A stretch of DNA of 46,219 nucleotides from an uncultured Eubacteriales bacterium (GCA_948938605.1 CARAIG010000004.1:1-46219); one strand, 5' to 3'; counted from the first letter of the stretch, positions 17,744-26,660 are shown. Translations and numbers: made by a program. Notes: generated by a model from the sequence alone, not told the origin.

Positions 17744-18860
17744 TATAAAAAGAATATCGATTTTTATTTTTGCCGTTGTAGCCATTGCATTGGTTGCCGG
17801 CAGTTTTATGGGCGAAGATATCATAAGCCGAGCAATAATTATAGGCATAGGCATCGACGGAAGCGATGAAGGCGTCCGTTTGACTGCCGAAATAGTAAGC
17901 CCTGCAAGCAGCGGCGAACAGATAGGCACGTTTAGTAAAACCATATCGGCAAACGGCAAAAGCATTGCAACCGCCATTAGTCGGATAGCCGAACTTACCG
18001 GCAAGGAAGCGTCATTGGGACGTTGTCTTGTAATAATTTTCGGACAGGAGTATTACGAAAACAAAGATTTGTCCGACGATATAGATTATTTGATCAGTTC
18101 CGACAGTTTTAAGGAAAGTTCCACTATTTGCTGTGTGGAAGGTTCTGCCGAAGACTTTTTAAACAACAGCGCGGCAATGTCGCAGGGGGTATCGTTGGCG
18201 TTGTCGACGATGTTTACGTCGCAGGCGCGGCAAACGGCATTGGCAACAAATACTTTGCTGGATTTTACTTTAAGTCAACGCGGTTTGCTTAAAACAGGGT
18301 TTATGAATCAAGTAAAGTTTGTTTCGTCGGATAATGTAAATACTCAGGAACCTGACAAATCCCAAGGATATTTCGATTTGCGCAACATAGCAATATTCGG
18401 CGATAACAAATATATGTGTATGTTGACCGACGAAGAAATACGCGGGTTTGCATTGCTTAACAATGATGTGACGGGCAGCTCGTTTGTAACCGATGTCGAC
18501 GGCAAGCAATTGACGGTAACTATTAACAGTAAGGATATCAAGTTCGATTTGCAGCAGGGCAATGTTATTAAGTGCGAAATCAATCTGCAAGGGCGCGAGG
18601 CGCATACCGACAGCGGCGAAGTGGAAGGACAGTTTGTTGCGCAAAATAAAAAGGAATTGCCGCAAGCGGCGATTGACGATATAATAGCACAGGCAACGGC
18701 GCAAATAAATTCCTTATTGGATAAACAGCGGCAGTATAATTTCGACATAGTAAATTTGCACGAAACAATACGCAGGCGGGACGGAACAAGCGAACAATTG
18801 AACAACTTGCCCACCGCCGATATCGACGTGGAAGCAGTGGTGAAATTTAACGAAAAATAG
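17736..18860 (+). CDS. gerAC: Spore germination receptor subunit C (Ger(x)C family) without the lipobox cysteine
   Basis: The C subunit of the germinant receptor, in other species a lipoprotein on the outer face of the spore inner membrane. The start is the GTG at 17736, 7 bases after AAGGAG; an in-frame TTG at 17709 would overlap that site. It has 374 residues. The N-terminal helix (about 7-23) is followed by VAGSFMGEDIISRAIIIGIGID. This aligns with the family's LxGCWDxxEI...GIGID, but the lipid-accepting cysteine is a serine and the tryptophan and aspartate are also changed, so the protein should stay anchored by an uncleaved N-terminal helix. The C-terminal part fits the GerC beta-domain family. 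It is the last gene of the operon and is followed by a terminator. Confidence 0.85.
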   Translation: MYNIKRISIFIFAVVAIALVAGSFMGEDIISRAIIIGIGIDGSDEGVRLTAEIVSPASSGEQIGTFSKTISANGKSIATAISRIAELTGKEASLGRCLVIIFGQEYYENKDLSDDIDYLISSDSFKESSTICCVEGSAEDFLNNSAAMSQGVSLALSTMFTSQARQTALATNTLLDFTLSQRGLLKTGFMNQVKFVSSDNVNTQEPDKSQGYFDLRNIAIFGDNKYMCMLTDEEIRGFALLNNDVTGSSFVTDVDGKQLTVTINSKDIKFDLQQGNVIKCEINLQGREAHTDSGEVEGQFVAQNKKELPQAAIDDIIAQATAQINSLLDKQRQYNFDIVNLHETIRRRDGTSEQLNNLPTADIDVEAVVKFNEK

Positions 18861-18863
18861 CGG

Positions 18864-18893
18864 AAAAAGTCAAGGTTTTCCTTGACTTTTTTT
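18864..18893 (+). terminator. Rho-independent terminator of the gerA operon
   Basis: Arms AAAAAGTCAAGG and CCTTGACTTTTT with a very short loop and a T-rich tail, directly after the gerAC stop. Confidence 0.9.
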
Positions 18894-18924
18894 AATAAAA
18901 TTTTTGTATAAACGTTTTGTTGCT

Positions 18925-18953
18925 TTGACTAGAATTTGTAATTGTGATATTAT
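18925..18953 (+). promoter_or_regulatory. Extended -10 promoter placed to give a leaderless mRNA
   Basis: TTGACT (18925-18930), a 17-base spacer ending in TGA, then TATTAT (18948-18953). Transcription should start at about 18960-18962, the A of the ATG at 18962. Confidence 0.65.
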
Positions 18954-18961
18954 TGCATGGT

Positions 18962-19840
18962 ATGAAAGGCTTAATAATTACCAACCCTTACGACTTTGGG
19001 TTAAACCAACGTCACAAGACGCGGCGTATGGCAAGCGAGTTGGATAATCTCGGCGTATTTGTCGATGTTGTGTCAAACGACAAATTTTTGGCGTATATTG
19101 AAAACGGTACGGTCAAAAGCAGTGTTAAGGCGGATTTTGCGCTGTATTTCGACAAGGACAAATACATTGCGCAAATGTTGGAAAAACGCGGTATACGTGT
19201 GTTTAACAGCGCGCAGGCAACTGCCTTATGCGATGACAAAATGCTTACGCATATTGCTCTGTCCGATGCAGGAATTCCAATGCCTACTACCCTTTCGGGG
19301 ACGTTGTGCTATAACAAGGAAGGCAAGGTAAGCAGGCAGTATTTGCAACAAGTTGTCCAAACTTTAAACTTTCCGTTGGTTGTTAAGGAATGTTACGGCA
19401 GTTACGGCGAACAAGTTTATTTGGTTAAAGATATGGACGAATTGCGTACTACCGTCGAACGCATTAAATTTAAACCGTATCTTTTTCAGCAGTTTGTCGG
19501 GCAAAGCGCAGGCCGCGATATGCGCGTCATCGTAATAGGGGGCAAAGTGATTTGCGCAATGATCAGGCAATCCAAAACCGATTTCCGCTCCAACGCCGAA
19601 CTCGGCGGAACTTCGCAAGCGGTAGATGTCCCGCAAGACATAGCGCAGTTGTGCGAACGGGTTGCAAAAATTATAGGTTTGGATTACTGCGGAATAGACG
19701 TCTTATTGGGCGATCGACCGCAAATATGCGAAGTCAACAGCAACGCAATGTTCAGCGCAATGGAACAGGCAACAAACATAAACGTAGCGCGTAAGTACAG
19801 CGAGCATATCGTGCGTACCATTAAAAATTTAACGGAGTAA
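18962..19840 (+). CDS. RimK-like ATP-grasp ligase
   Basis: A 292-residue enzyme of the ATP-grasp superfamily, RimK-like branch, which joins an amino acid or amine to a carboxylate through an acyl-phosphate. Visible parts are the N-terminal Rossmann-like pre-ATP-grasp region (GLIITNPYDF), the lysine/glycine ATP-grasp core PLVVKECYGSYGEQVYLV, the loop LFQQFVGQSAGRDMRVIVIGG and the metal-binding end CGIDVLLGD...CEVNSNAMF. RimK, LysX and related coenzyme or tag ligases share this layout, so the substrate is open. In-frame GTG (18944) and TTG (18953) codons lie upstream, but no ribosome site precedes any of the candidates and the promoter falls right in front of the ATG. The M18 aminopeptidase starts 5 bases downstream. 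Confidence 0.8.
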   Translation: MKGLIITNPYDFGLNQRHKTRRMASELDNLGVFVDVVSNDKFLAYIENGTVKSSVKADFALYFDKDKYIAQMLEKRGIRVFNSAQATALCDDKMLTHIALSDAGIPMPTTLSGTLCYNKEGKVSRQYLQQVVQTLNFPLVVKECYGSYGEQVYLVKDMDELRTTVERIKFKPYLFQQFVGQSAGRDMRVIVIGGKVICAMIRQSKTDFRSNAELGGTSQAVDVPQDIAQLCERVAKIIGLDYCGIDVLLGDRPQICEVNSNAMFSAMEQATNINVARKYSEHIVRTIKNLTE

Positions 19841-19845
19841 TACTA

Positions 19846-21084
19846 ATGAAATTAAAACAGTTTTTAAACGAAAGTTATACGGCGTTTCACACAACGGCAA
19901 ACGTATGCAATATGTTAAAGGAAAACGGGTTTGCCGAACTTACCTTGGGCAGTGAATTTAAGTTGAAGCGGGGCGGTAAATATTACGTTACGCGTAACGG
20001 CAGTTCGGTAATCGCTTTTGTTGCGGGAAATAAAAACATATTCAATATCGTGGGCAGTCATACAGACAGCCCTGCTTTTAAGATTAAGGGAAACAAAGCC
20101 GTTCAGTCCGACGTAGCCCGTTTGAATACCGAAAAATACGGCGGAGCGTTGCTTTATACTTATTTCGACCGTCCGTTAAAAGTGGCGGGACGCGTGCTTA
20201 CCGAAACGGAAAACGGAGTGCAAAGTCAACTTGTGACGAGTAAATACACCGTTGTAATTCCCAGTCTTGCAATACACCAAAACCGCGGCGTTAACGACGG
20301 ATTTGCCGTAAACCCGCAAGGGGATACTTTCCCGTTGTTCGGTTCGTCCGCAACCGACGTTTATTCCACATTGACGGATAACAAAGTGTTGGACGCCGAT
20401 TTGTATGCGGTACCTGCAACCGAAGCGTTTACAAGCGGTGTTAACGACGAGTTTTTGTGCTCGGCAAGGTTGGATAACCTTACAAGCGTTTACGCAAGCA
20501 TACAAGGGCTTATCGAAAGCAAACCTAAATCGATTGCGGTTGTCGCTTGTTTGGATAACGAGGAAGTGGGCAGCGGCACACGTCAAGGTAACCCGACTTT
20601 TGTCGAACAGGCTATTAACGAAATTTGCGACGGACTTAATATGTCGCGCGCCGAAAAACGCGCTGCTTTGGAAAACGGCGTTATGTTATCGGTAGATAAC
20701 GGACAGGCGCGGCACCCTGCGTTTACGCAAAAGTCCGACCCCGAAATATTTGCGGTAATGGGCGGCGGAGTTACGATTAAACATCACATAAATTACGCAA
20801 CCGACGGTCTGTCGTCGGCTATAATCAAAAAACTGCTTTGCGACAACGGCATTAAGCATCAGGACTTGTACAACCGCAGCGATATGAGTTGCGGAACTAC
20901 ATTAGGACTTGCGGCAAGCAGACAACTTGGTATTAAAACGTGCGATATAGGCATTGCGCAGCTTGCAATGCATTCGGCTTGCGAAACTTGCGCCGTTGCG
21001 GATATCGACGAAATGCACAAGTGTTTAAAGGCGTTCCTTTCGGCGGAAATTAACGCAGCCGAACAAGGAGTAACTATTAAGTAA
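19846..21084 (+). CDS. M18-family metallo-aminopeptidase
   Basis: A zinc aminopeptidase (family M18, aspartyl or related N-terminal residues) acting in cytosolic peptide turnover. The 412 residues are typical. Metal and active-site segments are IVGSHTDSPAFKIK (first histidine and aspartate), LDNEEVGSGTRQG (catalytic glutamate pair), MLSVDNGQARHP, and the late histidine in IAQLAMHSACE. GGAG lies 11 bases before the ATG, at the end of the ATP-grasp gene. The pair is probably one transcript with the phosphohexomutase that follows 15 bases later. Confidence 0.9.
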   Translation: MKLKQFLNESYTAFHTTANVCNMLKENGFAELTLGSEFKLKRGGKYYVTRNGSSVIAFVAGNKNIFNIVGSHTDSPAFKIKGNKAVQSDVARLNTEKYGGALLYTYFDRPLKVAGRVLTETENGVQSQLVTSKYTVVIPSLAIHQNRGVNDGFAVNPQGDTFPLFGSSATDVYSTLTDNKVLDADLYAVPATEAFTSGVNDEFLCSARLDNLTSVYASIQGLIESKPKSIAVVACLDNEEVGSGTRQGNPTFVEQAINEICDGLNMSRAEKRAALENGVMLSVDNGQARHPAFTQKSDPEIFAVMGGGVTIKHHINYATDGLSSAIIKKLLCDNGIKHQDLYNRSDMSCGTTLGLAASRQLGIKTCDIGIAQLAMHSACETCAVADIDEMHKCLKAFLSAEINAAEQGVTIK

Positions 21085-21099
21085 TAACGGGGTTACGGT

Positions 21100-22752
21100 A
21101 TGAACGATTACAATAATAAATATAAATTGTGGCAGCAAAAAGTTACGGACGAAGACGTCAAACAAAGTTTGTCCGCAATGACTCAGGAAGATATTAAAAA
21201 CGCCTTTTCGTCCGAATTGTCTTTCGGCACCGGCGGACTGCGCGGAATTATGAGCGCAGGTACCGACCGAATGAACGTATACACCGTTCACCGCACGACG
21301 GTAGGTTTGGCAAAGTATATGCAAAAGCACAGTTTTAACAGTTGTGCCGTCACCTTCGATTCGCGTTTAAACAGCGAACGTTTCAGTCAAATTACCGCGG
21401 CGACGCTTGCGCAATACGGCATAACGGTTTACCTTACTAAGGAATGTATGCCTACGCCGTTTTTATCCTTTATGGTAAGACACCTGCATTGCGACTTGGG
21501 CGTAAATATTACCGCAAGTCACAACCCGTCGTGCTACAACGGATACAAAGTTTACGACAGTAACGGTTGTCAGTTAACCGACAATGCCGCAAACGAAGTG
21601 ACGTCGTACATCGACAAGGTGGATATGTTTGAAACCCCGTTGCCTTCTTTTAACGGCAGCGACGGTAAAATCAATTACATTGACGGCAGCGTCGAGCAAG
21701 CGTATAAACAATCGGTATTACAGCAAACTCTCGGCAATGCGGACGGTTTAAAAATCGTATACACGCCCCTTAACGGCGCGGGACACCGCATTGTTCCCGA
21801 TGTGTTAAAAACATTAGGCGTTGCGGAATTGAACATTGTTCCCGAACAAAGTTACCCCGACGGCAACTTTGAAACCTGTCCGTATCCCAATCCCGAAAAG
21901 GCGGAAGCGTTAACGCTTGCAATAAAACTTGCGGTAGAAAAGCACGCGGACATCGTAATTGCAACCGATCCCGACAGCGACCGTTTGGGCGTTGAGGTAA
22001 ACAACGGCGGCAATGTTATTCAACTTACCGGTAACGAAGTAGGCGTACTGCTTACCGATTACATTTTAAACAAACGCAAACAGCAAGGAACTTTGCCTGA
22101 GCGTCCCGTTGTGGTAAAAACCATTGTTACTACTAAAATGGTTGACTCAGTAGCAAAGGAATACGGTGCGGAAGTAATAGACGTTCTTACGGGATTTAAG
22201 TATATCGGCGACGTAATCGACAAGTTGGAGCAAAAAGGCGAACAGGAGCGTTTTGTATTCGGCTTTGAAGAAAGTTGCGGATATTTAAAGGGTACGTATG
22301 TCCGCGATAAGGACGGCGTGGTTGCTGCGGCTCTCGTTGCCGAATGCGCGGCTTACTACAAACGTCAAGGCAAAACTTTAACCGACCGTATTAACGAATT
22401 GTACGCTAAGTACGGAAATTACTTGTTGGAAACAACAAGTTACCGTTTTGACGGAGCGGACGGTGCCGAAGTCAAACGGAAGTTATTGGACAATTTGCGC
22501 AGCAATCCGCTGTCTAGCGTTGCGGGCGTAAAAGTTGCGTCGTACTGCGATTATTTAACGCAAACTGTTTACGATTTGCCCAAAGCAAATGTAATGCGTT
22601 TCACTTGCGCCGACGGCAGTCAATTGATTGTTCGTCCCAGCGGAACCGAACCGCTGATTAAGTGCTACGTTACGGTTGTGGGGGACAAACAAAACAATAT
22701 TAAACGTATTGCGGAAATAAAGGCGCAATTGGCGGATATGTTTGCACAATAA
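21100..22752 (+). CDS. pgcA: Alpha-D-phosphohexomutase (phosphoglucomutase/phosphomannomutase)
   Basis: It interconverts hexose 1- and 6-phosphates, feeding UDP-glucose or GDP-mannose and glycogen/wall sugar synthesis. The 550 residues match PgcA of Firmicutes. Domains in order: an N-terminal FGTGGLRGIMSAGTDRMN, the phosphoserine loop NITASHNPSCYNGYKVY, metal loop ATDPDSDRLG, sugar-recognition loop FGFEESCGY and C-terminal phosphate loop RPSGTEPLIKCY. CGGGG precedes the ATG. It lies between the M18 peptidase (15 bases) and an ECF S component (40 bases). The choice between glucose and mannose cannot be made from the sequence, so the symbol is by family. Confidence 0.9.
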   Translation: MNDYNNKYKLWQQKVTDEDVKQSLSAMTQEDIKNAFSSELSFGTGGLRGIMSAGTDRMNVYTVHRTTVGLAKYMQKHSFNSCAVTFDSRLNSERFSQITAATLAQYGITVYLTKECMPTPFLSFMVRHLHCDLGVNITASHNPSCYNGYKVYDSNGCQLTDNAANEVTSYIDKVDMFETPLPSFNGSDGKINYIDGSVEQAYKQSVLQQTLGNADGLKIVYTPLNGAGHRIVPDVLKTLGVAELNIVPEQSYPDGNFETCPYPNPEKAEALTLAIKLAVEKHADIVIATDPDSDRLGVEVNNGGNVIQLTGNEVGVLLTDYILNKRKQQGTLPERPVVVKTIVTTKMVDSVAKEYGAEVIDVLTGFKYIGDVIDKLEQKGEQERFVFGFEESCGYLKGTYVRDKDGVVAAALVAECAAYYKRQGKTLTDRINELYAKYGNYLLETTSYRFDGADGAEVKRKLLDNLRSNPLSSVAGVKVASYCDYLTQTVYDLPKANVMRFTCADGSQLIVRPSGTEPLIKCYVTVVGDKQNNIKRIAEIKAQLADMFAQ

Positions 22753-22792
22753 CGGCACATATTAAAAACTTATTGCACAACAAAAAAAACTT

Positions 22793-23386
22793 ATGAAAAA
22801 AACGTTTAACACTTTAAATATCGTTACCACCGCAATGCTGTGCGCCGTTTGCGTTGTATTGTCGGCAGCGTTCCATTACTTGCAGTTAGGCTCGGTAGGC
22901 GCATTAATCAGCCCTATGCACTTGCCTGTGTTTTTGGCGGGCATTTTGTGCGGACCTTGGCTTGGACTTATTTGCGGGGTAGTGTCGCCCGTCGCATCCT
23001 TTTTTGTGTCGGGAGCTACAAATCCGCGTTTTCCCGATAGGCTTATTCCTATGATAGTTGAGCTTGCCGTATACGGTTTTTTGTCGGGCTTGCTTAGATA
23101 CGTGTTTCTTAAAAACAGCAAAACCAATAAGTTTGCTGCCGTTTTAGCGTTGATTATCGCTATGGTTGCGGGGCGAGTCGTTGCCGCGTTTGTAAGCGCA
23201 ATATTTTTGACGTTGGTTACAACTAACGAAGTGTCGTATTTTGTAAACTTGGGCATAAGTATGCTGGGTAAGTTTACTTCCACTTGGGTGGGAATAATAA
23301 TACAGTTGGTACTAATTCCTACTATACTGTTTGCATTAAAGCGCAGCGGTGTGCTTGTAAGGTATACCCCGACATTAGAAGAATAG
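22793..23386 (+). CDS. ECF-type vitamin transporter substrate-binding (S) component
   Basis: A 197-residue integral membrane protein with six hydrophobic segments. The N-terminal region (a basic start, then TTAMLCAVCVVLSAAF), the HLPVFLAGILCGPWLG segment and the overall size fit S components of energy-coupling-factor transporters, which capture vitamins or metals at very low concentration and use a shared EcfAA'T module. No EcfA or EcfT gene is nearby, as expected for group II systems. The ligand is not identifiable. The ATG has only an A-rich stretch upstream. It ends at a shared bidirectional terminator. Confidence 0.8.
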   Translation: MKKTFNTLNIVTTAMLCAVCVVLSAAFHYLQLGSVGALISPMHLPVFLAGILCGPWLGLICGVVSPVASFFVSGATNPRFPDRLIPMIVELAVYGFLSGLLRYVFLKNSKTNKFAAVLALIIAMVAGRVVAAFVSAIFLTLVTTNEVSYFVNLGISMLGKFTSTWVGIIIQLVLIPTILFALKRSGVLVRYTPTLEE

Positions 23387-23410
23387 TGTACAAAAGGCGA
23401 AAAACAATAT

Positions 23411-23455
23411 GAAAAGGCTTTGCTTCGAATAATGAAGCAAAGCCTTTGTTTTAAT
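23411..23455. terminator. Bidirectional terminator between convergent genes
   Basis: A 13-bp perfect stem (arms AAGGCTTTGCTTC and GAAGCAAAGCCTT) with a 7-base loop. It serves the ECF S gene on the plus strand and the ABC-2 operon on the minus strand. Confidence 0.85.
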
Positions 23456-23470
23456 TTGTAAGGTAATCTG

Positions 23471-24289
23471 TTATTTAAGATCGGCTTTTTTAAACGTAAA
23501 CAAACCTAAGCAGGTAAAACCTGCTATAAACAGCGCAAGGTAAAGTATGTTCATTCCTACTATTATGCCGTCAATGTTCATTGGGTCGTACAGTTGCATA
23601 TTGTAAAACGGTATCCATTTTTCAAAGTTGAGCGCAGTTGCTTGTGTCGCGCCTAAAATTGTGCCCGTCGACATATTTATTATATTAATCAGCACTGCCG
23701 TCCCGTACCAAATAAGTATGGGGAACAGTACCGCCGCCCATTGCTTGCGTACGCAAAAAGTAAACATACATACAACGGATTCGATAAATGCCATAGCAAG
23801 TATACCTAGCGCAAGGGAGCAAAATACCGCCGAAACGACTTTGCTTGCGGGCTCGCCGTTAAAACCGAATATAGGCGCTACTATTACAAGCGTTACCGTC
23901 AAAAAAGCCATTAAGTAAGTTACGGCAACAATCATCGAAGTTATAAAGTAAGCGAAAAACAGTTCGGTACGGGTTTTGTTTGCTAACACAACGTTGCGCA
24001 TTGTTCCGTCGACGAATTCTTTGCTAAGTATTACTGCGGTAGAAATAATAGTTAGCAATACCATATCGTTAGGCACATTTGACATTTGCTGCAACAGACC
24101 TGCCGTTGCTTGTTGACAAAGTAAGCCGAATACGTCAACGGGAATATCGTTTAAAATTCCCAGTATCGTATACATAATTGCCGTTATCAACAAATTAATA
24201 AGGGGCATTGCGGCACATACGCCGAGCATTATCCAAAACAACGCGCTCTTTTTAAGACGGAATAATTCCACTTTAATAATCTCTGTCAT
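23471..24289 (-). CDS. ABC-2-type transporter permease
   Basis: A 272-residue membrane subunit with six hydrophobic segments, typical of ABC-2 permeases of drug or peptide exporters (BcrB/NatB-like). It starts MTEIIKVELFRLKKSALFWIM, the usual cytoplasmic amphipathic entry before span 1. Its start overlaps the stop of the ATPase gene by 4 bases (ATGA), so the two are translated together. No specific substrate can be assigned; bacitracin- or lantibiotic-type self-protection, or stress export, are the usual roles of such pairs. Confidence 0.8.
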   Translation of the reverse strand: MTEIIKVELFRLKKSALFWIMLGVCAAMPLINLLITAIMYTILGILNDIPVDVFGLLCQQATAGLLQQMSNVPNDMVLLTIISTAVILSKEFVDGTMRNVVLANKTRTELFFAYFITSMIVAVTYLMAFLTVTLVIVAPIFGFNGEPASKVVSAVFCSLALGILAMAFIESVVCMFTFCVRKQWAAVLFPILIWYGTAVLINIINMSTGTILGATQATALNFEKWIPFYNMQLYDPMNIDGIIVGMNILYLALFIAGFTCLGLFTFKKADLK

Positions 24290-25209
24290 AACGTACCCCC
24301 GTTGTCGCTAAAAGGATTGCGCGCGTCGCGGACGATTTGCAGATAATAATCTTCCAAGGCGTCGCCTACTTGAACAAAGTTTCGTACTACAACGCCCGCT
24401 TGCGCAAGGCTGAGCATAATCTGAGTAATGGGAGTTTCGGTAGCAAGCATTACTTGATTGTCACCGCAGATATTCGCTTTGCCCATATCTTTAAGCGTAT
24501 CTAGCGTTTTAGCGGTGTCGTCAACATACAAACGTATGCGTTTGCCGCTAATATTTTTTATTTCGTCGGCTGTTACCCGCTTTAATATCTGTCCTTTATC
24601 CATTATGTAAAATTCCGTTGCAAACTTGCCCAGTTCGGACAAAATGTGACTGGAAATAAGGATTGTTACGCCCATATCCTTGTTGAGCTTTACAAACACT
24701 TCGCGAATGTCCGCAATACCTTGCGGATCCAGCCCGTTTGTAGGTTCGTCCAAAATTAACAATTGCGGTTTGCCTACCAACGTCATAGCAATGGCCAAGC
24801 GTTGTTTCATACCGAGAGAATAGTTTTTTACGGGGCGTTTCAATGTCGGATCCAGTCCTACAAGTTTTAACGTTGCCGACAAATATTCGGTATCGGTTTT
24901 AAGTCCGAGCAATATGCTTTGCGCGGTTAAATTGTCCAACGCCGACATACTTGAATATATCGAAGGTTTTTCTACGATTGCAGCCACGTCGGTCGGCAAA
25001 CGTTTGCAGTCGGGCAAAATTTTAAAACTGCCCGATGTGGGATTTACCAAACCCGTAAGCATACGTATAAGAGTTGTTTTGCCCGCGCCGTTTTGTCCTA
25101 CAAGCCCGATTATTCCGCCGCGTTCTATTTGCAGTGATACATTATCCACCGTAACCTTTCCGTTGTACACTTTTGTAAGGTTGGTTGTGGATATCATTAT
25201 ATCCGCCAT
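24286..25209 (-). CDS. ABC transporter ATP-binding subunit (BcrA/CcmA-like)
   Basis: A 307-residue ATPase partner of the ABC-2 permease. Walker A GQNGAGKTT, signature YSLGMKQRLAIA (a BcrA-style LGMKQR rather than LSGGQ), Walker B LLILDEPTNGLD and the helical C-terminal extension of about 85 residues fit the drug-export subgroup. The start at 25209 is chosen because GAGG lies 9 bases upstream; a longer frame from 25254 would start inside the promoter region. It is the first gene of the two-gene operon. Confidence 0.85.
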   Translation of the reverse strand: MADIMISTTNLTKVYNGKVTVDNVSLQIERGGIIGLVGQNGAGKTTLIRMLTGLVNPTSGSFKILPDCKRLPTDVAAIVEKPSIYSSMSALDNLTAQSILLGLKTDTEYLSATLKLVGLDPTLKRPVKNYSLGMKQRLAIAMTLVGKPQLLILDEPTNGLDPQGIADIREVFVKLNKDMGVTILISSHILSELGKFATEFYIMDKGQILKRVTADEIKNISGKRIRLYVDDTAKTLDTLKDMGKANICGDNQVMLATETPITQIMLSLAQAGVVVRNFVQVGDALEDYYLQIVRDARNPFSDNGGTL

Positions 25210-25242
25210 AGCAGTACCTCGTTTAAAATATTTAATGTTTAA

Positions 25243-25271
25243 AGTATACATCAAATACTGTCGTTTTGCAA
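25243..25271 (-). promoter_or_regulatory. Promoter of the ABC-2 operon
   Basis: On the minus strand, TTGCAA (25266-25271), a 17-base spacer and TATACT (25243-25248). Start of transcription near 25236, a leader of about 27 bases. Confidence 0.7.
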
Positions 25272-25303
25272 GTGTAGCGCCGTCTAAATTTTACTTGCTA
25301 TAA

Positions 25304-25332
25304 TTGACCGCTTTTTTAGTATATGCTACAAT
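25304..25332 (+). promoter_or_regulatory. Extended -10 promoter of nagA
   Basis: TTGACC (25304-25309), a 17-base spacer ending in TGC, then TACAAT (25327-25332). Leader to the ATG of about 17 bases, which contains AGGAG. Confidence 0.75.
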
Positions 25333-25355
25333 ACTGTTAACAGGAGTTACTCATT

Positions 25356-26438
25356 ATGATACTTTACAAACAAGGTTCGGCATTAATAGACGGCAAAATA
25401 GTCATAACCGATATCGTCGCCAATCACGGGCGTATAATAGCGATAGACAAGGAAATCGTACCCGACAAGGATACGGAAGTTATCGATTGCCAAGGCAAGT
25501 TTATTTTGCCTGCGTTGGTGGACATTCACACTCACGGCGCAAACGGCTACGATTTTAACACTGCCGATATTGACGGAATGAAAAAGATAATGGAGTTTTA
25601 CATATCTCGCGGAGTGGGTACCGTATTGCCTACCGTTATGACCGACTCCGACGAAGTAATTTGCCGTCAAGCAGGGCTTATTGCCGAACTTGCCAAGGAA
25701 TATCCTGAAATTAAGGGTATTAATTTGGAAGGGCCGTTTTTGTCCGAAGCGTTTAGCGGTGCGCACCCGAAACAATTTTTGCAAAAGCCGTCGTTTGAAA
25801 AGTTTTTAACTTATCAAAAAGCGGCGCAAGGACTTATAAAGTTGGTTACGATAGCCCCCGAATTGCCGCGCGCAATAGAGTTTATTGAAGAAGCCGTTGC
25901 CGCGCGCGTAAAAGTGTCGTTGGGTCACAGCGGTGCGGATTACGCAACGGTGCAGCGCGCCTTAAAGGCAGGCGCCGTCGGTTTTACGCACTTCGGCAAC
26001 GGAATGTCGCAAATGGACAGGCTCAACCTTAATATGGTGGGATCCGCGCTTAATTCGCGCGCCTATGCGGAAGTAATCTGCGACGGTAAACACATCGACA
26101 AAGACGTACTTAAATTTTTGATTAAAACCAAAGGTATCGACAAAGTAATAGGTATTACCGACAGCATAATGGCTACGGGCCTTGCCGACGGCGAATACAA
26201 GCTGGGCGTAACGGATGTCGTAGTGCAAAACGGCGATGCGTACGTTAAAGGCACAACTAAACGCGCAGGCAGCGTTTTGGACGCCCATACGGGGCTTGCA
26301 AACGTTGTAAGTTTTACAGGGTTAAAACTGCCCGAAGCAATCAAACTGTGGACTGTAAACCCTGCCAAAATGTTGGGGCTTGACGGGCGCATAGGGACTA
26401 TTGAGGTGGGCAAGGATGCCGACTTCATCATCATCTAA
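25356..26438 (+). CDS. nagA: N-acetylglucosamine-6-phosphate deacetylase, 3-prime end replaced by a repeat
   Basis: It removes acetate from GlcNAc-6-phosphate in amino-sugar use and cell-wall recycling; an amidohydrolase with a TIM barrel. Metal and substrate residues are visible: DIHTHGANGYDF, glutamate in NLEGPFL, histidine in SLGHSGA, THFGNGM (where most members have HLFNAM) and the catalytic aspartate in GITDSIMATG. The protein stops right after GKDADFIII at residue 360, whereas most NagA proteins continue about 20 residues to finish the small beta domain. The TAA stop is the first three bases of a dispersed repeat. No nagB is nearby. It is transcribed from its own strong promoter. Confidence 0.9.
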   Translation: MILYKQGSALIDGKIVITDIVANHGRIIAIDKEIVPDKDTEVIDCQGKFILPALVDIHTHGANGYDFNTADIDGMKKIMEFYISRGVGTVLPTVMTDSDEVICRQAGLIAELAKEYPEIKGINLEGPFLSEAFSGAHPKQFLQKPSFEKFLTYQKAAQGLIKLVTIAPELPRAIEFIEEAVAARVKVSLGHSGADYATVQRALKAGAVGFTHFGNGMSQMDRLNLNMVGSALNSRAYAEVICDGKHIDKDVLKFLIKTKGIDKVIGITDSIMATGLADGEYKLGVTDVVVQNGDAYVKGTTKRAGSVLDAHTGLANVVSFTGLKLPEAIKLWTVNPAKMLGLDGRIGTIEVGKDADFIII

Positions 26439-26558
26439 GCCCGTATAAACATCGCAATACTGCGTTAAACGTCGGACGGTTGCTTCGGTCATTTACGCTT
26501 AGTAAACTCCCTAGCGGGCTATTCGTTTGCCTTGTATCCGCACCCATCTACGGGCTTA
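26436..26558 (+). repeat. Gene-end palindromic repeat, copy 1
   Basis: A 123-base element bounded by perfect 10-base inverted ends, TAAGCCCGTA and TACGGGCTTA. Its first TAA is the stop codon of nagA. The left end continues TAAACATCGCAATACTGCG, identical to the copy at 38472. Confidence 0.7.
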
Positions 26559-26610
26559 GAAATTGGTATATATAATACGGCTACTGTGTTAAACTTACGA
26601 TTTTACTTTC

Positions 26611-26637
26611 GTAGGGTGGGCAGACTTTTGCCCACCG
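26611..26637 (+). repeat. REP-like hairpin, copy 1
   Basis: GTAGG followed by the palindrome GTGGGCAGACTTTTGCCCAC (26616-26635). Three more copies are at 32510, 32697 (inverted) and 38817. Confidence 0.75.
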
Positions 26638-26660
26638 CACATTGTGACCTTTTCCGTTCT

